36,169 bases of DNA from Kitasatospora indigofera (GTDB lineage: Bacteria > Actinomycetota > Actinomycetes > Streptomycetales > Streptomycetaceae): contig NZ_BNBO01000078.1 in NCBI RefSeq assembly GCF_014655955.1, positions 1 to 36,169 on the forward strand, given 5' to 3'. Of this stretch, positions 7,591 to 15,560 are shown one piece after another (the stretch's first letter is position 1; each line of letters begins with the position of its first letter). A program made the translations under genes and the position numbers. The notes under the pieces are model-generated. The model was not told the DNA's origin. It saw only the letters and a list, made by a program, of their open reading frames with translations, and ran no database searches.

Positions 7591-8040
7591 ATGGCCAGAA
7601 CTCTCCGAGTGCTCGTGCGGCTCATGGGGTGGTCCTGTGTGGCGATCGGACTGTTCCACCTCGCCCTCGGCAACGCGGCGATCCCCGGCGCCGCGCACGC
7701 GGGGGCGACGATCGACAGCTGGGGCCGCTTCATGGGCGCGAGCTTCGCCGGGTACGGACTGGCCTGGCTCTGGGCGGCCCGGCAGCGGCCCGTGCCGGCC
7801 ACGGCGGTGCGCCTGCTCGCCGGCGTGTTCCTGCTCGGTGGCCTCGGACGGCTGCTCTCGCTGGCGCTGAACGGGCCGCCGCAGTGGTTCCAGCTCGTCC
7901 TCGCGGTGCTCGAACTGGGCCTGCCGCCGCTCCTGTTCGGGCTCGCGGACGCCGACGAACGGGCCTTCGGGGCGACCCGTCCGCAGGCGGGCACCCCGGT
8001 GGCGGGCGCACGGAAGGGGGCCGGGGCTCCCCGGTCCTGA
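7591..8040 (+). CDS. DUF4345-like small membrane protein
   Basis: The 149-residue protein has about four hydrophobic segments (residues ~8-30, 45-65, 70-92, 97-118) and a hydrophilic Gly/Ala-rich tail. The pattern LFHLALG...GRFMGASFAGYGLAWLWA followed by LLAGVFLLGGLGRLLSLALNG fits DUF4345, a family of unknown function often controlled by an adjacent TetR protein. ATG 7591 follows the operator region by 40 bp. The ribosome site is weak (GGGTGGTGGG). It is probably the main target of the divergent TetR regulator. Role inferred from context only. Confidence 0.75.
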   Translation: MARTLRVLVRLMGWSCVAIGLFHLALGNAAIPGAAHAGATIDSWGRFMGASFAGYGLAWLWAARQRPVPATAVRLLAGVFLLGGLGRLLSLALNGPPQWFQLVLAVLELGLPPLLFGLADADERAFGATRPQAGTPVAGARKGAGAPRS

Positions 8041-8155
8041 CACCCCGCTCCTGACGCTCGGGCCCCGACGCCCCGGCCCCGACGCCGGGGGAGTGGCGGC
8101 GCCGGCCGCCGCCGGGGCGGCCGCCGCCGGGCGTCCACCGACAGGTTTTTTCGTC

Positions 8156-8184
8156 TTGACAAATATTTTTGTCGGACGGATCCT
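8156..8184 (+). promoter_or_regulatory. Promoter with overlapping palindrome for the ArsR/SRPBCC pair
   Basis: TTGACA (8156-8161), a 17-bp spacer and GATCCT (8179-8184) place the transcript start at about the GTG at 8191, so the mRNA is probably leaderless. An inverted repeat GACAAA-TATT-TTTGTC (8158-8173) overlaps the -35 and spacer and is a likely binding site for the ArsR product. This AT-rich patch stands out from its surroundings. Confidence 0.65.
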
Positions 8185-8190
8185 GGAGGG

Positions 8191-8862
8191 GTGCTGGACG
8201 TCGCCGTGATCGAAGAACCCGCCGCGGCCGAGGCCTCCCTGGACCCGATACGGGCCGGGATCCTCGCCGCCCTGGCCGAGCCCGGCTCGGCCACCATGCT
8301 GGCCGCCCGCCTGGGCCTGCCCCGGCAGAAGGTCAACTACCACCTGAAGGAACTGGAGCGGCACGGGCTGGTCGAGCTCGCCGAGGAACGCCGCAAGGGC
8401 AACGTCACCGAGCGGGTGTACCGCGCCACCGCCGCCTCCTACGTCATCTCCCCGATCGTGCTGGCCGCCGTCAGCCCCGACCCCGCCCGCTCGCCCGACC
8501 AGCTCTCGGCCCGCTGGCTGCTCGCCCTGGGCTCGCGGCTGGTCCAGGAGGTCGGCCAACTGCTGACCGGCGCCGCACGGGCCGGGCAGCGGGTCGCCTC
8601 CTTCGGCATCGACGCCGAGGTGCGCTTCGCCTCCGCGGCCGACCGGGCGGCCTTCGCCGAGGAACTCGCCCGGAGCGTGGCCGCCCTCGTCGGCCGCTAC
8701 CACGACGAGAGCACCCCGGCCGGCCGCACCCACCGGGTGGTCGTCGGACTCCACCAGGTCCCCACCACCACCGCCCCCCGGGGGCCCGCCACCGACACCC
8801 CCGCACCGACACCACCGGCACCACCGGCACCACCCGAAGCGGCACAGGAGAACCGACGATGA
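8191..8862 (+). CDS. ArsR-type winged-helix regulator
   Basis: The 223-residue protein opens MLDVAVIEEPAAAEASLDPI, then a winged-helix domain (residues ~18-85): ILAALAEPGSATMLAARLGL, LPRQKVNYHLKELERHGLVE, ERRKGNVTERVYRAT. No metal-binding Cys set is visible, so this is not a metal sensor of the ArsR/SmtB kind. The C-terminal ~120 residues form a conserved helical region and end in a Pro/Ala/Thr-rich tail. The GTG start directly abuts GGAGGG, which is too close for a ribosome site; the promoter geometry suggests a leaderless start. The stop overlaps the next gene's start (ATGA), so the two are translationally coupled. The product probably represses its own operon. Confidence 0.85.
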   Translation: MLDVAVIEEPAAAEASLDPIRAGILAALAEPGSATMLAARLGLPRQKVNYHLKELERHGLVELAEERRKGNVTERVYRATAASYVISPIVLAAVSPDPARSPDQLSARWLLALGSRLVQEVGQLLTGAARAGQRVASFGIDAEVRFASAADRAAFAEELARSVAALVGRYHDESTPAGRTHRVVVGLHQVPTTTAPRGPATDTPAPTPPAPPAPPEAAQENRR

Positions 8863-9596
8863 CGCACCCGTTCGAGATCGAACTGGAGACGACCCTGCCG
8901 GCGAGCCCGGAACAGGTCTGGGAGGCGATCGCCACCGGGCCGGGCATCGACTCCTGGTTCATGGGCCGCAACGAGGTCGAGCCGCGCGAGGGCGGCAGTG
9001 CCGCCATGGAGACCGGCGGCCACCGGCAGGAGGCCCTGGTCACCGCCTACGAACCCGGCAAACGCTTCGCCACCCGCACACCCGCCGCCGAGGACGGCCG
9101 GTTCATGGCCTTCGAGTACCTCATCGAAGGACGCGAGGGCGCCGGCACCGTCCTGCGCGTCGTCCACAGCGGCCTGCTCGGCGACGACTGGCAGGACGAG
9201 TACGACGCGCTGCGCCGCGGCTGGCCCTTCCACCTGGGCACGTTGCGCCAGTACCTGGCCCACTTCCCCGGCCGCACCGCCGTCCCGGTCTTCGCCGCGG
9301 TGCCGACCGGCCCGCGCCCGCCCCGGGACGTCTGGGCGGCGCTCGCCCGCGCACTGTCGCTGCCCCTGCCGCCGGCCGTCGGCGCGCGGGCGGCCGCCCG
9401 GCCGGCGGGCCTGCCGCCGCTGGACGGCGAGGTGGTCTGGGCGGACGAGGAGCGGTTCGGGATCCGCACCGCCGACGGCCTCTACACCTTCCACCACGGC
9501 CCCGGCATCGCCCTGGCCTTCCACCACCTGTTCGGGGCGGACACCGACGGGGCCGAGGACGCCTGGCAGCGATGGCTGGCCGGACTCCTGGGCTGA
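8859..9596 (+). CDS. SRPBCC/AHSA1-type START-fold protein
   Basis: The 245-residue product begins FEIELETTLPASPEQVWEAI and continues with the usual START-like features: GPGIDSWFMG, a glycine-rich EPREGG turn, YEPGKRF, GTVLRVVHSGLL and WPFHLGTLRQYLAHF. These fit the Aha1/SRPBCC domain (residues ~1-150), a hydrophobic-ligand-binding fold. The remaining ~95 residues form an extra C-terminal segment with LDGEVVWADEERFGIRTADG, perhaps a second, shorter domain. It overlaps the upstream ArsR gene by 4 bp and has AGGAG about 9 nt before its ATG. ArsR-SRPBCC pairs are common in actinomycetes; the ligand is unknown. Confidence 0.85.
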   Translation: MTHPFEIELETTLPASPEQVWEAIATGPGIDSWFMGRNEVEPREGGSAAMETGGHRQEALVTAYEPGKRFATRTPAAEDGRFMAFEYLIEGREGAGTVLRVVHSGLLGDDWQDEYDALRRGWPFHLGTLRQYLAHFPGRTAVPVFAAVPTGPRPPRDVWAALARALSLPLPPAVGARAAARPAGLPPLDGEVVWADEERFGIRTADGLYTFHHGPGIALAFHHLFGADTDGAEDAWQRWLAGLLG

Positions 9597-9660
9597 CCGC
9601 GCTCCCGTACGGCCCGCACCACGATCCACCCGGCCCGATCCGGCACCGCCCGATCCGGCC

Positions 9661-9780
9661 CGGCCCGACACTTCACGACCCGACCCGGCCCGACACTTCA
9701 CGACCCGACCCGGCCCGACACTTCACGACCTGACCCGGCACTGCACTGCACGACCTGACACTTCACGACCCGACAGACCG
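9661..9780. repeat. 25-bp tandem repeat array
   Basis: Copies at 9661-9685, 9686-9710 and 9711-9735 are nearly identical (one C/T change in the third). Degenerate partial copies continue to about 9780. The motif CGACACTTCACGACCCGAC recurs. The array ends right before the ribosome site of the next gene, so its copy number sets the leader length. Confidence 0.85.
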
Positions 9781-9792
9781 AAGGAAACCCCG

Positions 9793-10365
9793 ATGCGCAC
9801 CCTCATCAGCACCGCTTTCGTCTCCCTGGACGGCGTCGTGGAGGCACCCGGCGGCGAGCCCGGCTACCGCAACTCCGGCTGGACCTTCAAGGACGTCGAG
9901 TTCCTCCCCGAGGCCTTCGAGATCAAGGAGCGCGAGCAGCGGGAGTCCGCCGCGGTCCTGCTGGGCCGCACCAGCTACGAGGCCTTCAGTCCCGTCTGGC
10001 CCGACATGCCGGAGTTCGCCCGGTACAGGACGCTGCCCAAGTACGTCGTCTCCACCACCCTCACCGAGGACGGGCTCGTCCCGAACTGGGGCGAGAGCAC
10101 CATCCTGCGCTCGCTGGACGAGGTCGCCGCCCTCAAGGAGACCGACGGCGGCCCGATCATCGTCCACGGCAGCGCCACCCTGAACCACGGTCTCTCCGAC
10201 GCCGGCCTGATCGACCGTTACCACCTGCTCGTCTTCCCGCTGCTGCTCGGCGCCGGCAAGCGGCTGTTCAGCACCACGGACAAGGACACCCAGAAGCTGA
10301 GGCTCGTCGAGCACGAGGTCTACCCCAACGGCCTCCAGAAGCAGATCTTCGACGTGGTCCGCTGA
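9793..10365 (+). CDS. RibD C-terminal/dihydrofolate-reductase-like protein
   Basis: The 190-residue protein has the RibD_C fold. The N-terminal strand and loop are ISTAFVSLDGVVEAPGGEPG, followed by VLLGRTSYEAF (nucleotide-binding loop), YVVSTTLTE, and the C-terminal block IIVHGSATLNHGLSDAGLID, then LVFPLLLGAGKRLF. Relatives are NADPH-dependent reductases in riboflavin biosynthesis or general reductases; the substrate of this stand-alone type is unknown. The start is ATG 9793 with AAGGAAA 6 nt upstream. A damaged paralogue lies at 25236-25607. The 10366-10571 gap after it holds only GC-rich sequence. Confidence 0.85.
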   Translation: MRTLISTAFVSLDGVVEAPGGEPGYRNSGWTFKDVEFLPEAFEIKEREQRESAAVLLGRTSYEAFSPVWPDMPEFARYRTLPKYVVSTTLTEDGLVPNWGESTILRSLDEVAALKETDGGPIIVHGSATLNHGLSDAGLIDRYHLLVFPLLLGAGKRLFSTTDKDTQKLRLVEHEVYPNGLQKQIFDVVR

Positions 10366-10571
10366 CCCGCCCGCCCGCCTGACGGCCTGCCCGCCCGCGG
10401 CCCGGCGGCCCGGCGGTGGGCCGCCGCGGGCCGCCCCGACGGGCCCGGCCGGGGTGCCGCCCTGCCGCGCGGGGGCCGGATTCAGCCATCCGGCCCGATT
10501 CGGCCGGTGGGAGCCGGGTATGGACGCAACCGCCCTTCCCTCATCGGTAAGCGATCGCCCCGGAGGCATCC

Positions 10572-11378
10572 GTGCCCGACATGAACGGCCCCTACAAGCC
10601 CGGCACCCCCTGTTGGATCGACCTGATGGTCCCCGACCAGCAGGCCGCCCTCGACTTCTACCGCGACCTGTTCGGCTGGCAGGGGGAGATCGGCCCGCCG
10701 GAGACCGGCGGCTACTCCGTCTGCACCCTCAAGGGCAAGCCGGTGGCCGGGATCATGCGTGCCTCCAACCCCGACGGCTCCACCCCCGACCCGATGCCGC
10801 CGACCGTGTGGACGACCTACCTGTCCACCGACGGCATCGACGCCACCGCCAAGAGCGTCACGGACGCCGGCGGCAGCGTCATGATGGGCCCGATGGACGT
10901 CATGGACCTCGGGCGGATGGCCGTCGTCACCGACCCGACCGGTGCCGTCGTCGGCCTCTGGCAGCCCGGGACCTTCGACGGGGCCGGCATCGTCAACGAG
11001 CACGGCGCGCTGACCTGGAACGAGCTGAACACCGGCGACACCGGCGCCGCCGCCGCGTTCTACTCGGCCGTGCTGCCGGTCACCACCGCCCCCACCCAGC
11101 TGCCCGGCGCCGAGGGGTACACCGAGTTCAAGGTCGCCGATCGTGCGGTCGCCGGGATGATGGACCTCTCCGCCCTGCCGCCCGGGGTCCCGCCGCACTG
11201 GCTGGCGTACTTCAGCGTCGACGACGTCGACAGCGTCCAGGACGCCGCGGTCCGGGCGGGCGGCAGCGTCATGGCCCCCGCCTTCGACATGCCCGCCGGG
11301 CGGATGGCCGTCCTCGCCGACCCCCAGGGCGGCACCTTCGCGGTGATCACCCCCACCATGCCCGGCCAGGCCGACTGA
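10572..11378 (+). CDS. Two-domain VOC (glyoxalase/bleomycin resistance) protein
   Basis: The 268-residue product contains two vicinal-oxygen-chelate domains. The first (~12-130) starts CWIDLMVPDQQAALDFYRDL and ends MAVVTDPTGAVVGLWQP. The second (~140-262) starts LTWNELNTGDTGAAAAFYSA and ends MAVLADPQGGTFAVITP. This tandem arrangement matches actinobacterial glyoxalase-like hydroxylase/resistance proteins. Whether the metal ligands are present cannot be decided by eye. GTG 10572 is preceded by CGGAGG at 5 nt. Function beyond the fold is unknown; a stand-alone detoxification role is a guess. Confidence 0.85.
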   Translation: MPDMNGPYKPGTPCWIDLMVPDQQAALDFYRDLFGWQGEIGPPETGGYSVCTLKGKPVAGIMRASNPDGSTPDPMPPTVWTTYLSTDGIDATAKSVTDAGGSVMMGPMDVMDLGRMAVVTDPTGAVVGLWQPGTFDGAGIVNEHGALTWNELNTGDTGAAAAFYSAVLPVTTAPTQLPGAEGYTEFKVADRAVAGMMDLSALPPGVPPHWLAYFSVDDVDSVQDAAVRAGGSVMAPAFDMPAGRMAVLADPQGGTFAVITPTMPGQAD

Positions 11379-11549
11379 CCGCGACGGGCGCCGCCCCGGC
11401 CCGCCCGCCGGGGCGGCGCCCGTCCCCGCCGCCGTCCCTCCCGCCGCCGTCCCGGCCCCACGTGAGGCCGTCCCGGCCCGGCGCGTCCCGGCCCGTACGC
11501 GCCGCGCGCTCAGGACCGCGCGGGGGCGCGGGCCGGGCGCCGGGCGCGC

Positions 11550-11777
11550 GAGCCGGTGGAGCACGTGCCGGCGCAGGGCGTGCCCGGCCGGGAGCCGCGG
11601 ATGGTCGAAGTCCTCGCGGGGGTCGTGCGTCATGCCCAGGCGCTCCATGACCGCGCGCGAGGGCAGGTTGCCGGGGACGGTGAAGGAGACGATCTCCCGC
11701 AGGCCCAGCGCCTCGAAGCCGAAGCCGACGGCCGCGAACCCGACGGGGTGCGGGAAAGTCCCCGGCCACGAGAATTC
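11550..11777 (-). pseudogene. Remnant C-terminus of a GNAT acetyltransferase
   Basis: Read on the minus strand, these bases encode about 75 residues closely resembling the end of RimJ/RimL-type acetyltransferases: FGFEALGLREIVSFTVPGN, SRAVMERLGMTHDPREDFDH, LPAGHALRRHVLHRL. The first ~100 residues of the enzyme, including the usual start and acetyl-CoA loop, are absent upstream, where a 17-bp tandem repeat begins. No stop codon follows the homologous end for a long way. This is best explained as a truncated relic. The rest of the 11379-12065 gap contains only GC-rich low-complexity sequence. Confidence 0.75.
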
Positions 11778-11784
11778 CACCGGA

Positions 11785-11818
11785 CCTCCCGTGCCTCCGG
11801 GCCTCCCGTGCCTCCGGG
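11785..11818. repeat. 17-bp tandem duplication at the truncation point
   Basis: Two perfect copies (11785-11801, 11802-11818) of CCTCCCGTGCCTCCGGG, with a partial third copy. They lie where the acetyltransferase remnant loses homology. A run of CCCCGG hexamers follows at about 11858-11882. Confidence 0.8.
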
Positions 11819-12065
11819 CCTCCCGGGCGGCGGACCGCCGCGTCCCACCATGATGCCCCCGGCCCCGGCCCCGGCCCCGGCCCAGCGACTTGACGGCACA
11901 GCGGCCCGGCCCGGCCCCGTCTCGCCCCTCCGGGCGGTTGCGCTGCGGCACCGCGCCCCGCGTCCCGGCCGCCGCGTTGCGGGGTGTCGCCGCGCCGGCC
12001 CGGTCCCCGCGTCGGCGCCGGGTGCCGCGGGCGGCAGGAGCCCCTCGTCCCCCCAGGGGGCTCCG

Positions 12066-12071
12066 TACACT
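12066..12071 (+). promoter_or_regulatory. Candidate -10 box of a leaderless promoter
   Basis: TACACT ends 7 nt before ATG 12079. No ribosome site is present, and no clear -35 was seen. Confidence 0.5.
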
Positions 12072-12078
12072 GACGCCC

Positions 12079-12462
12079 ATGGCATGCCGCATCAGTGAGC
12101 TGGTCGTCGACTGCGCCGACCCCGAGCTGCTCGCCGCGTTCTGGAGCGAGGTCCTCGGGTACCGGGAGCTGGGCCGGGAGGACGACGGGAGCATCGAGAT
12201 CGGGCCGCCCGGCGCCGGGCCCGGCGGCCCGCAGCCCACCCTCGTCCTCAGCCCCAGCAGCGACCCGCGCGCCGGCAAGCTCCGGCTGCACATCGACGTC
12301 AGCGCCACCGACCGGGACCAGGACGCCGAGTTGGAGCGGCTGCTCGCGCTCGGCGCGCGGCCCGTGGACGTCGGCCAGAGCGGCGCCGAGAGCTGGCACG
12401 TCCTGGCCGACCCGGAGGGCAACGAGTTCTGCCTCCTGCGCGCCCGGGTCCGGCCCCTGTGA
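12079..12462 (+). CDS. Single-domain VOC/glyoxalase-like protein
   Basis: The 127-residue protein is one VOC module of the Glyoxalase_6 type. It begins ISELVVDCADPELLAAFWSE, then VLGYREL, a middle strand LRLHIDVSATDRDQDAELER, and the end SWHVLADPEGNEFCLLRARV. It probably dimerises to form the active site, as single-domain members do. Substrate unknown. The start is set by the leaderless-type promoter. It converges with the SnoaL-like gene, whose stop is 62 bp away. Confidence 0.85.
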   Translation: MACRISELVVDCADPELLAAFWSEVLGYRELGREDDGSIEIGPPGAGPGGPQPTLVLSPSSDPRAGKLRLHIDVSATDRDQDAELERLLALGARPVDVGQSGAESWHVLADPEGNEFCLLRARVRPL

Positions 12463-12523
12463 CCGGCGGAGCCGCGCACGCGCCGCGCACCCGCCGCGGG
12501 GGAGTCCCGGGCCCGTGTCCGCG

Positions 12524-12964
12524 CTACGCGGCCCCCAGCGCCGCCACCAGCTGCGGCAGGCTGTCGCCGGCCACGACGAGGGCCAGGTGGTCGTGGTAGT
12601 CCCGGCTGTGGACGATCAGGCCGTCGCGCACCCGCAGCACCTGGATGTTGGCGGCCTCCACGCTCCGCCCGGTCACCCGGTGGTGCACCCGGTAGTCCCA
12701 CTCGGCGACGACCACCTCCGGGTCGTCGGTCTCCCGGACCACCACGTTCGCCGACGTCAGGTCCAGCGGCGAGTGCTCGGCGACCTCCTGGAACCGGGCC
12801 CCCAGGGCGGCCCGCCCCTCGATGCGGCGCGGCCCCGCCGGCACGAAGGGGGTCTCCACCACGGCGTCCTCGGCGTAGAGCCCGGCCAGGTCCGCGAACC
12901 GTCCCGCGGTGATGCCCGCGAGCAGCTCCAGGAAGACCTCGCGCGGCGACGGCGTTTCGGACAT
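12524..12964 (-). CDS. SnoaL-like (NTF2-fold) protein
   Basis: The 146-residue protein has the NTF2/SnoaL layout: an N-terminal helix pair (REVFLELLAGITAGRFADLA), GLYAEDAVVETPFVP, a helix EGRAALGARFQEVAEHSPLD, and four strands ending VLRVRDGLIVHSRDYHDHLA. Members are polyketide cyclases, isomerases or small ligand-binding proteins; nothing here fixes which. ATG 12964 is supported by GGAGG 6 nt upstream. It is divergent from the TetR gene at 13090, and the spacer has operator-like repeats, so it is probably that regulator's target. Confidence 0.85.
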   Translation of the reverse strand: MSETPSPREVFLELLAGITAGRFADLAGLYAEDAVVETPFVPAGPRRIEGRAALGARFQEVAEHSPLDLTSANVVVRETDDPEVVVAEWDYRVHHRVTGRSVEAANIQVLRVRDGLIVHSRDYHDHLALVVAGDSLPQLVAALGAA

Positions 12965-12985
12965 GATCGACCTCCAGCGGGACCG

Positions 12986-13045
12986 GTCGCCAGAAACGGA
13001 CTGGCGACTCCGGTAAGAAACGATACGGACTGGCGGATCCGGTTG
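12986..13045. promoter_or_regulatory. Operator-like repeats between SnoaL-like and TetR genes
   Basis: A perfect inverted repeat GTCGCCAG...CTGGCGAC (12986-12993 and 13001-13008) overlaps a pair of direct repeats, ACGGACTGGCG at 12996-13006 and 13025-13035, 29 bp apart. Each direct copy is followed by a TCCGG, giving CGGA-N8-TCCG symmetry. This arrangement suits a TetR-type protein controlling both divergent genes. Confidence 0.65.
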
Positions 13046-13089
13046 TCCAGGACGCCTGGTCAGCCGTCCGGGGCGAAGGGACGACAGGG

Positions 13090-13662
13090 ATGAGCGGCGC
13101 TCCACAGCGCCCGCTGCGCGCGGACGCGGCCCGCAACCGGGCCAGGCTGCTGGACATCGCCACACAGGAGTTCACCACCCGCGGCGTCGGCGTCAGCACC
13201 GAGGAGATCGCCCGGGCCGCCGGGGTCGGGGTCGGCACGCTCTTCCGGCACTTCCCCACCAAGGAGGCCCTGCTGCAGGCGGTGATGGTGCGCAGGCTGG
13301 AGACGCTGGCGGCCCGCACCACCCGGCTGGCCGCCGAATCCGGGCCCGCCGGCGCCTTCTTCGACTGCTTCCGCCTGGTGGTCGACCAGTCCGCGGGCAA
13401 GAACGAGTTCACCCGGGCGCTCGCCGCGGCCGGGATGGACGCGCACTCGGCCCTGCGCGAGCCGAGCGCGGTGATCCGGGACAAGCTGGCCGAACTGCTG
13501 GCCGGGGCCCAGCGGGCCGGCGCCGTCCGCCCGGACCTGGGCCTGCCGGAGCTGATCGCCCTGCTGACCGGCACGACCGCGGCGACGGAACAGCTCGGCA
13601 CCGACCCCGCGGCCCGCGAACGGGTCTTCGAGGTCGTCCTCGACGGCCTGCGCCCCCGCTGA
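13090..13662 (+). CDS. TetR-family transcriptional regulator
   Basis: The 190-residue protein has a TetR DNA-binding domain at residues ~8-60: LRADAARNRARLLDIATQEF, then EEIARAAGVGVGTLFRHFPTKEALL. The C-terminal part matches the common actinobacterial SbtR-like type (FDCFRLVVDQ...ALAAAG...LAELLAGAQRAGAVRPDL). ATG 13090 has GAAGGGA and ACAGGG upstream. It probably represses itself and the divergent SnoaL-like gene through the repeats at 12986-13045. Confidence 0.9.
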   Translation: MSGAPQRPLRADAARNRARLLDIATQEFTTRGVGVSTEEIARAAGVGVGTLFRHFPTKEALLQAVMVRRLETLAARTTRLAAESGPAGAFFDCFRLVVDQSAGKNEFTRALAAAGMDAHSALREPSAVIRDKLAELLAGAQRAGAVRPDLGLPELIALLTGTTAATEQLGTDPAARERVFEVVLDGLRPR

Positions 13663-14095
13663 CGGACCCTCGGCCCCCGTCGGCCGGGCGTCCGTTCCCG
13701 CCGGTCCGGGCGTCCGTTCCCGGCGGCGCCGAGCCGGTCGGCCGCCGGCCGGGCGTCCGCCCCGCGCCCCGCCCCCGCGCCCCTGCGGCCGGGTTCCGCA
13801 CGGGGCGCCCCGCACGCGCCGGAATGCCACCGCCGGCACCCGCAACGGCGCCGGAGGTTCGCGCACGTCCCCCGGCTGTTCGTCACCGAACCACCCTTCC
13901 GCCCGACCGCGGCGGCGGGAAGGGCATACCTCCGTGGGAGCGGTGGGGACCGTCTGGTGGAAGTGCCGGATGGGATCCACTATTCGGTCCTTTGCGCACG
14001 TCCGGAATTTGGTTCGGGTGGGGGGCAATTCCAAAGAAGTTGGGCCCCGGAGCGGTGTTTACATTCGAGGCACGACTTCCGGAGGGAAAAGGTAG
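13663..14095. other. Intergenic region, no gene seen
   Basis: The first ~200 bases are GC-rich, with repeated GGCCGGGCGTCCG pieces at 13681-13760 and no coding pattern. The last ~150 bases are less GC-rich (AATTTGG, CAATTCCAAAG, TTTACATTC) and probably hold the promoter of the quinone oxidoreductase gene. TACATT at 14060-14065 is a possible -10; no paired -35 was found. Confidence 0.5.
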
Positions 14096-15067
14096 ATGCG
14101 TGCTGTTGTGGTGAACGGGACCGGCGGTCCCGGGGCGTTGGTGTCGACCGGACGGGACGTCCCGGTCCCCGGGCCCGGTGAGGTACTGCTCGATGTGGCG
14201 GCGATCGGCGTGAATTATCACGACGTCTACGAGCGGAGCGGCCTGTACCCGCGACCCGTGCCGTTCGTCCCCGGACTGGAATGCGCGGGGGTGGTGAGGG
14301 CGCTCGGGCCCGGCGTCGAGGGCCTCGCGGTGGGGGACCTGGTCGTCACCATGGAGGTGTCGGCACCGGGCGCCTACGCGCAACAGGTGGTCGCACCGGC
14401 CGAGCGCGTCGTGGCCGTGCCCGCCGGCGTGAGCGCCGAGCAGGCGGCCGGGGTGTTCCTCCAGGGGCTGGCCGTCCACTACCTGACCCGCGACAGCCAC
14501 CCCGTGCAAGCCGGCGAGACCGCCCTGGTGCACGCGGCGGCCGGCGGCGTGGGCCTGCTGCTGACCCAGGTGCTGCGCCTGCTGGGCGCCCGCGTGATCG
14601 GGACGGTCTCCAACGCGGCCAAGGAGGAGGCGGTCCGCAAGGCGGGCGCGCAGGAGGTCATCCGCTACACCGAGGTCGACTTCGTCGCCGAGGTGGCCCG
14701 GCTGACCGAGGGCCGCGGCGTGGACGTGGTCTTCGACGGGGTCGGGGTGGCGACGTTCGACGGGAGCGTGGCGTCCCTGCGCACCGGCGGCACCCTGGCG
14801 CTCTACGGCCAGCCCAGCGGCGTGGTCCCGCCGCTGGACATGAGCCCGGGCACCCGGGGCTCGATCCGGCTGATCCGCCCGACCCTGCCGGACTTCATCA
14901 CCACCCGGGAGGAACTGGTCGCCCGCGCGCAGGAGGTGTTCTCCTGGGTCCACACCGACGGCGTGACCGTCCCGATCGGCGCCACCTACCCGCTGGCGGA
15001 GGCGGCCACCGCGCACGCCGACCTCGAAGAGCGCCGCTCGATCGGCAAGTTGCTGCTGATCCCCTGA
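14096..15067 (+). CDS. Zinc-independent quinone oxidoreductase (MDR superfamily)
   Basis: The 323-residue enzyme fits NADPH:quinone reductases of the QOR type. The N-terminal GroES-like domain has GEVLLDVAAIGVNYHDVYER, VPGLECAGVVRALGPGVEGL and GDLVV. The Rossmann domain (from about residue 120) carries LVHAAAGGVGLLLTQVLRLL, the AAxGGVG nucleotide loop, and VVFDGVGVATFDGSVASLRT. It lacks the cysteine cluster of zinc alcohol dehydrogenases. The usual reaction is reduction of quinones or enones with NADPH in the cytoplasm. ATG 14096 follows AAAGG at 4 nt and GGAGGG further up. It converges with the GFA gene. Confidence 0.9.
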   Translation: MRAVVVNGTGGPGALVSTGRDVPVPGPGEVLLDVAAIGVNYHDVYERSGLYPRPVPFVPGLECAGVVRALGPGVEGLAVGDLVVTMEVSAPGAYAQQVVAPAERVVAVPAGVSAEQAAGVFLQGLAVHYLTRDSHPVQAGETALVHAAAGGVGLLLTQVLRLLGARVIGTVSNAAKEEAVRKAGAQEVIRYTEVDFVAEVARLTEGRGVDVVFDGVGVATFDGSVASLRTGGTLALYGQPSGVVPPLDMSPGTRGSIRLIRPTLPDFITTREELVARAQEVFSWVHTDGVTVPIGATYPLAEAATAHADLEERRSIGKLLLIP

Positions 15068-15149
15068 CGCGCGGGCGCACCGCCGGCCACGCCGCGCCCG
15101 GCCCCCGGCCGGGGGAGCGGGCCCGTGCGGGGAACGGCCCGCGCCCGGG

Positions 15150-15560
15150 TCAGGAGGCCGGGGCGGGGTCCTTGTGGGGCACCTGCGGGAGCCAGCCGAC
15201 CGCCTCGTCACGGAAGTGCTGGTTCTCCGGGACGAGCGTGAGCTCGTCGAGGCTCATCAGGGTGACGAAGACCGCCTCCGAACCGTCGTCGAGGGCGCAC
15301 ATGCGGGCGCCGCAGGTGGGACAGAACCCGCGTCCGGCACCGGGGAACTCGGCGTACCAGGTGGGCTCGCCGCCCTCGCCGTCCCAGCTGAAGCCCGCCA
15401 GGGGGAACCCCACCCAGGTCATCATGGGGCCGCCGGAGAGCTTCTTGCAGTGTGCGCAGCTGCACACGTGGGGGTAGAACGGCGCGCCGGCGGCGGTGAA
15501 CCTGATCCTCCCGCAGAGGCAGCCGCCGGTGTGGGTCTGCTGCTGGCCGGTGTCGCTCAT
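15150..15560 (-). CDS. GFA/CENP-V-fold zinc protein
   Basis: The 136-residue protein shows the full GFA zinc pattern: GGCLCGRIRF (residues ~13-22), CSCAHCKKLSG (~33-43) and FCPTCGARM (~79-87). The founding member was described as glutathione-dependent formaldehyde-activating, but most relatives have no proven reaction. The ATG at 15560 is preceded by a GGGGGG tract about 6 nt away. Nearby genes offer no formaldehyde or mycothiol link, so the name reflects fold only. Confidence 0.9.
   Translation of the reverse strand: MSDTGQQQTHTGGCLCGRIRFTAAGAPFYPHVCSCAHCKKLSGGPMMTWVGFPLAGFSWDGEGGEPTWYAEFPGAGRGFCPTCGARMCALDDGSEAVFVTLMSLDELTLVPENQHFRDEAVGWLPQVPHKDPAPAS

Noticed and set aside
9661..9780. 25-bp repeats considered as CRISPR or as an iteron origin
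   Set aside because: No spacers, no replication gene nearby, and the copies degenerate gradually as in slippage arrays.
10482..13886. Very long open frame on the minus strand (over 1,100 codons)
   Set aside because: It is antisense to several well-supported genes, and its translation is Arg/Gly/Ala-rich low complexity apart from the short acetyltransferase remnant at 11550-11777. Lack of stops is a by-product of GC content.
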